This document shows positions 62,462 through 64,000 of a stretch of DNA of 64,000 nucleotides, one piece after another. This DNA comes from Woeseiaceae bacterium (GTDB lineage: Bacteria > Pseudomonadota > Gammaproteobacteria > Steroidobacterales > Woeseiaceae). The stretch is from the NCBI GenBank assembly GCA_028289545.1, contig JANQPG010000032.1, forward strand, positions 1 through 64,000, read 5' to 3'. Numbering within the stretch: position 1 is the stretch's first letter; each line of letters begins with the position of its first letter. A model generated the notes under the pieces. That model saw nothing but the letters and a program-made list of their open reading frames with translations. It made no database searches and was not told the DNA's origin. Made by a program: the position numbers and the translations under genes.

Positions 62462-63069
62462 ATGAAGACGCCTGGCTAAGACTGATGGACGGGCTGTCGA
62501 TCGGCACAAATCTGCCGACGTTTCAGAAGCTGACCAACGCGTACGCAGAGAGTCACAGGCACTATCACACTTCAACGCACATCGATGCCTGTCTAAGCCT
62601 TTTCGAGCAGCATCGCCGGATCGCCGTCAGGCCCGCGGACGTCGAGTGCGCAATATGGTTTCACGACGCGGTCTACAAGCCCCTGTCCACGGACAACGAG
62701 CTAAAGAGCGCAGATTGGGCCGAACGGTTCCTTCGAGACAACGACTGCAGCCAGGAGTCTCAAGACAACGTGCGAAACCTCATCCTGGCCACGGTTCACG
62801 ATTCGGCAGCGGCCGATCCCGATACGAAGCTGCTCGTCGATGTCGATCTGTCCATCCTGGGGGCCGACGAAGCGGTGTACGATCGCTTCGAAGAGAACGT
62901 ACGTCGTGAGTACAAGCTGGTGCCCATGCTGGTCTATCGACCGGGCCGCAGAAAGATCCTGGAGTCTTTTCTGGCTAGAGAAACCATCTACTTCACGCCC
63001 CCGATCAGAGACGAATACGAAATCCGGGCAAGAATGAATCTGGAACGGGCGCTTCGACGCCTCCAATGA
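62458..63069 (+). CDS. Predicted HD-superfamily phosphohydrolase
   Basis: A 203-aa protein. The metal site is built from YHTSTHID (His) and AIWFHDAVY (HD), with LVDVDLSILG (Asp) later, the pattern of a small family of predicted metal-dependent HD hydrolases. The ATG at 62458 overlaps the HIT-like gene stop by 4 bases (ATGA). The substrate is unknown; the family is usually single-gene. Confidence 0.8.
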   Translation: MNEDAWLRLMDGLSIGTNLPTFQKLTNAYAESHRHYHTSTHIDACLSLFEQHRRIAVRPADVECAIWFHDAVYKPLSTDNELKSADWAERFLRDNDCSQESQDNVRNLILATVHDSAAADPDTKLLVDVDLSILGADEAVYDRFEENVRREYKLVPMLVYRPGRRKILESFLARETIYFTPPIRDEYEIRARMNLERALRRLQ

Positions 63070-63131
63070 CCAAGGGGTGTTGCATCACCTCACGATAGAA
63101 CCGCCGCGTTCGGGCAACCAATTACGACGCG

Positions 63132-63353
63132 TCAAGAGTCGCACCACCGGAATACCTCCTCGAGCTCCACGCCGAAGACTCGCGAAATACGGAAGGCACT
63201 TTCGAGCGACGGTGAGTACCGATCTTTCTCGATGGCCGCAATGGTCTGACGCGTAACGCCAATGAGATCACCGAGTTCAGCCTGGGTCATGCCGCCGTGC
63301 GCCTCGCGCAGCTCGCGAACCCGGTTCGTAAACGGCAGCCGCTTGCGGACCAC
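63132..63353 (-). CDS. XRE-family HTH regulator
   Basis: A 73-aa HTH protein: REAHGGMTQAELGDLIGVTRQTIAAIEKDRYSPSLESAFRISRVFGVELEEVF. It belongs to the small YozG/YgzD-like XRE group, usually paired with a membrane protein gene. It lies 1 base after the membrane protein at 63355-63777, and the palindrome at 63790-63807 is its likely operator. Confidence 0.92.
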   Translation of the reverse strand: MVRKRLPFTNRVRELREAHGGMTQAELGDLIGVTRQTIAAIEKDRYSPSLESAFRISRVFGVELEEVFRWCDS

Positions 63354-63354
63354 G

Positions 63355-63777
63355 TTACGACGCGAGCTTCGTCATTGCGAGCTGCAGCACGTATTCGGCG
63401 AGCTGCGCGACAAAGAGGCTTGCAAACACGCCGTAGAACAACAGATCGGCGTTACCGAAGGCCAGATAATTGACCAACGCCGCGATCACTCCGAAGCCCA
63501 GCACGATACCGGACCAGTTGCCGGCTTTGTCGTGCACACGCTGCTCCCGCTCGTCGAGCCGGTCGTTTGTGTCGCCGGGCCGCAGCGCGGCGATCAGCGC
63601 ATGACCAACAATAGAGATCAGGATCAGTACCACGGTGAATTTGATCAGCAGCGGGACGCTCGGCGGCGCAAGTTGTCCGAGATCGGCGCTCAGGTTCGCG
63701 ACGGCCCCCGCATAGCTGAGTCCGCTGACGAGCAGCGCCGCCAGCATGATCCAGGCCGATTTTTCGTTAAACGTCAT
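63355..63777 (-). CDS. Small four-TM membrane protein paired with XRE regulator
   Basis: A 140-aa protein with four TM helices (IMLAALLVSGLSYAGAV; FTVVLILISIVGHALIAAL; IVLGFGVIAALVNYLAF; FYGVFASLFVAQLAEYVL). A charged loop (DTNDRLDEREQRVHDKAG) lies between helices 2 and 3, as in DUF2178-like proteins. It is the first gene of a two-gene unit with the XRE regulator. Function unknown. Confidence 0.7.
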   Translation of the reverse strand: MTFNEKSAWIMLAALLVSGLSYAGAVANLSADLGQLAPPSVPLLIKFTVVLILISIVGHALIAALRPGDTNDRLDEREQRVHDKAGNWSGIVLGFGVIAALVNYLAFGNADLLFYGVFASLFVAQLAEYVLQLAMTKLAS

Positions 63778-63789
63778 ACTTTATCCTGA

Positions 63790-63807
63790 TGTTAAAAAAA
63801 CTTAACA
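63790..63807. promoter_or_regulatory. Palindrome upstream of the XRE/membrane-protein pair
   Basis: TGTTAA (63790-63795), six bases, TTAACA (63802-63807), 13 bases upstream of the membrane protein start. A further TTAACA half-site is at 63847-63852. Position and size suit an autoregulatory XRE operator. Confidence 0.6.
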
Positions 63808-63950
63808 CACAGCTTAGCGCCGACATCAGATGGAAGTCAAATATTTTTAACATCCGTGTTTGACGGCGACCTTCGCGCCTGGCTGCTTTTGCTCACACGG
63901 CACCCAGCCGCTCCGAGATGATCCGGCAATCGCAGTGATAGACTCGCGCC

Positions 63951-64000
63951 GTGGCGCGAAAGAAACGAAATCGAAGCCGGAAACGGCAATGGCTCTACCG
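63951..64000 (+). CDS. Possible start of a gene running out of the window
   Basis: A GTG at 63951 opens a frame that stays open to the window end and encodes MARKKRNRSRKRQWLYR. A very basic N-terminus is common in cytoplasmic tails of bitopic cell-wall enzymes, but 16 codons are too few for a call. Confidence 0.3.
   Translation, partial: MARKKRNRSRKRQWLY

Overview
The window is a high-GC (about 60%), densely coded chromosomal stretch from a Gram-negative bacterium, most likely a marine or sediment gammaproteobacterium. This rests on an MSHA-like type IV pilus locus, a TonB-dependent receptor, a DcaP-type porin, lipoproteins with lipoboxes and many LysR/GntR regulators. The taxonomic placement is inference. 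No rRNA, tRNA, CRISPR array, transposase, integrase or phage gene was seen.

Layout. 1-10 kb: the start of a poly-Gly/poly-Pro lipoprotein, a quinone/redox set (WrbA, LysR regulator, glutathionyl-hydroquinone reductase), a four-gene minus-strand operon of exported proteins ending in a porin, another LysR regulator and an Fpg/Nei DNA glycosylase. 10-24 kb: a 1369-aa lipoprotein with an internally duplicated LRR plus propeller module, a DUF1538 membrane protein coupled to a protein with three PII-like domains, a 1743-aa Ig/thrombospondin-type-3 surface protein ending in a beta-barrel, and a membrane diguanylate cyclase. 24-38 kb: one continuous plus-strand locus holding a histidine kinase, response regulator, GAF-GGDEF-EAL protein, STAS-MshEN-GspE ATPase, GspF protein, pilin, diguanylate cyclase, and MshI/PilN/PilO/MshK/secretin genes. 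This is a pilus machine with c-di-GMP synthesis, breakdown and probable sensing built in.

38-48 kb: a three-gene operon (cyclase-family protein, DoxX-like, SDR) facing a LysR regulator, an HtrA-like protease, and a minus-strand minor-pilin operon (FimT-, PilV- and PilW-like proteins, then a giant PilX/MshQ-like pilin-adhesin). A short repeat lies at each end of this block, one just after the secretin gene and one at the start of the minor-pilin operon. 48-59 kb: a seven-gene catabolic operon with 4-bp overlaps (OtnK-like kinase, OtnC-like aldolase/decarboxylase, ABM protein, isopropylmalate-dehydrogenase-family enzyme, Na+/solute symporter, SMP-30 lactonase, FCD-type GntR). It is divergent from a TonB-dependent receptor across a symmetric nested palindrome that looks like the GntR operator. 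A Gfo/Idh/MocA dehydrogenase and a COG3618-type lactonase follow. Together they suggest uptake and oxidation of a sugar or lactone to a tetronate and then to a triose phosphate.

59-64 kb: a phospholipase-D/cardiolipin-synthase-like lipoprotein gene bracketed by a perfect 69-bp direct repeat made from the 5' end of the neighbouring lactonase gene, a multi-TM protein, a degenerate HIT-like protein coupled to an HD-domain protein, and an XRE regulator/membrane protein pair with a likely operator. The most novel-looking items are the STAS-MshEN-GspE fusion inside its c-di-GMP locus, the DUF1538/triple-PII pair, the pilin-adhesin fusion, and the symmetric promoter/operator of the tetronate locus.
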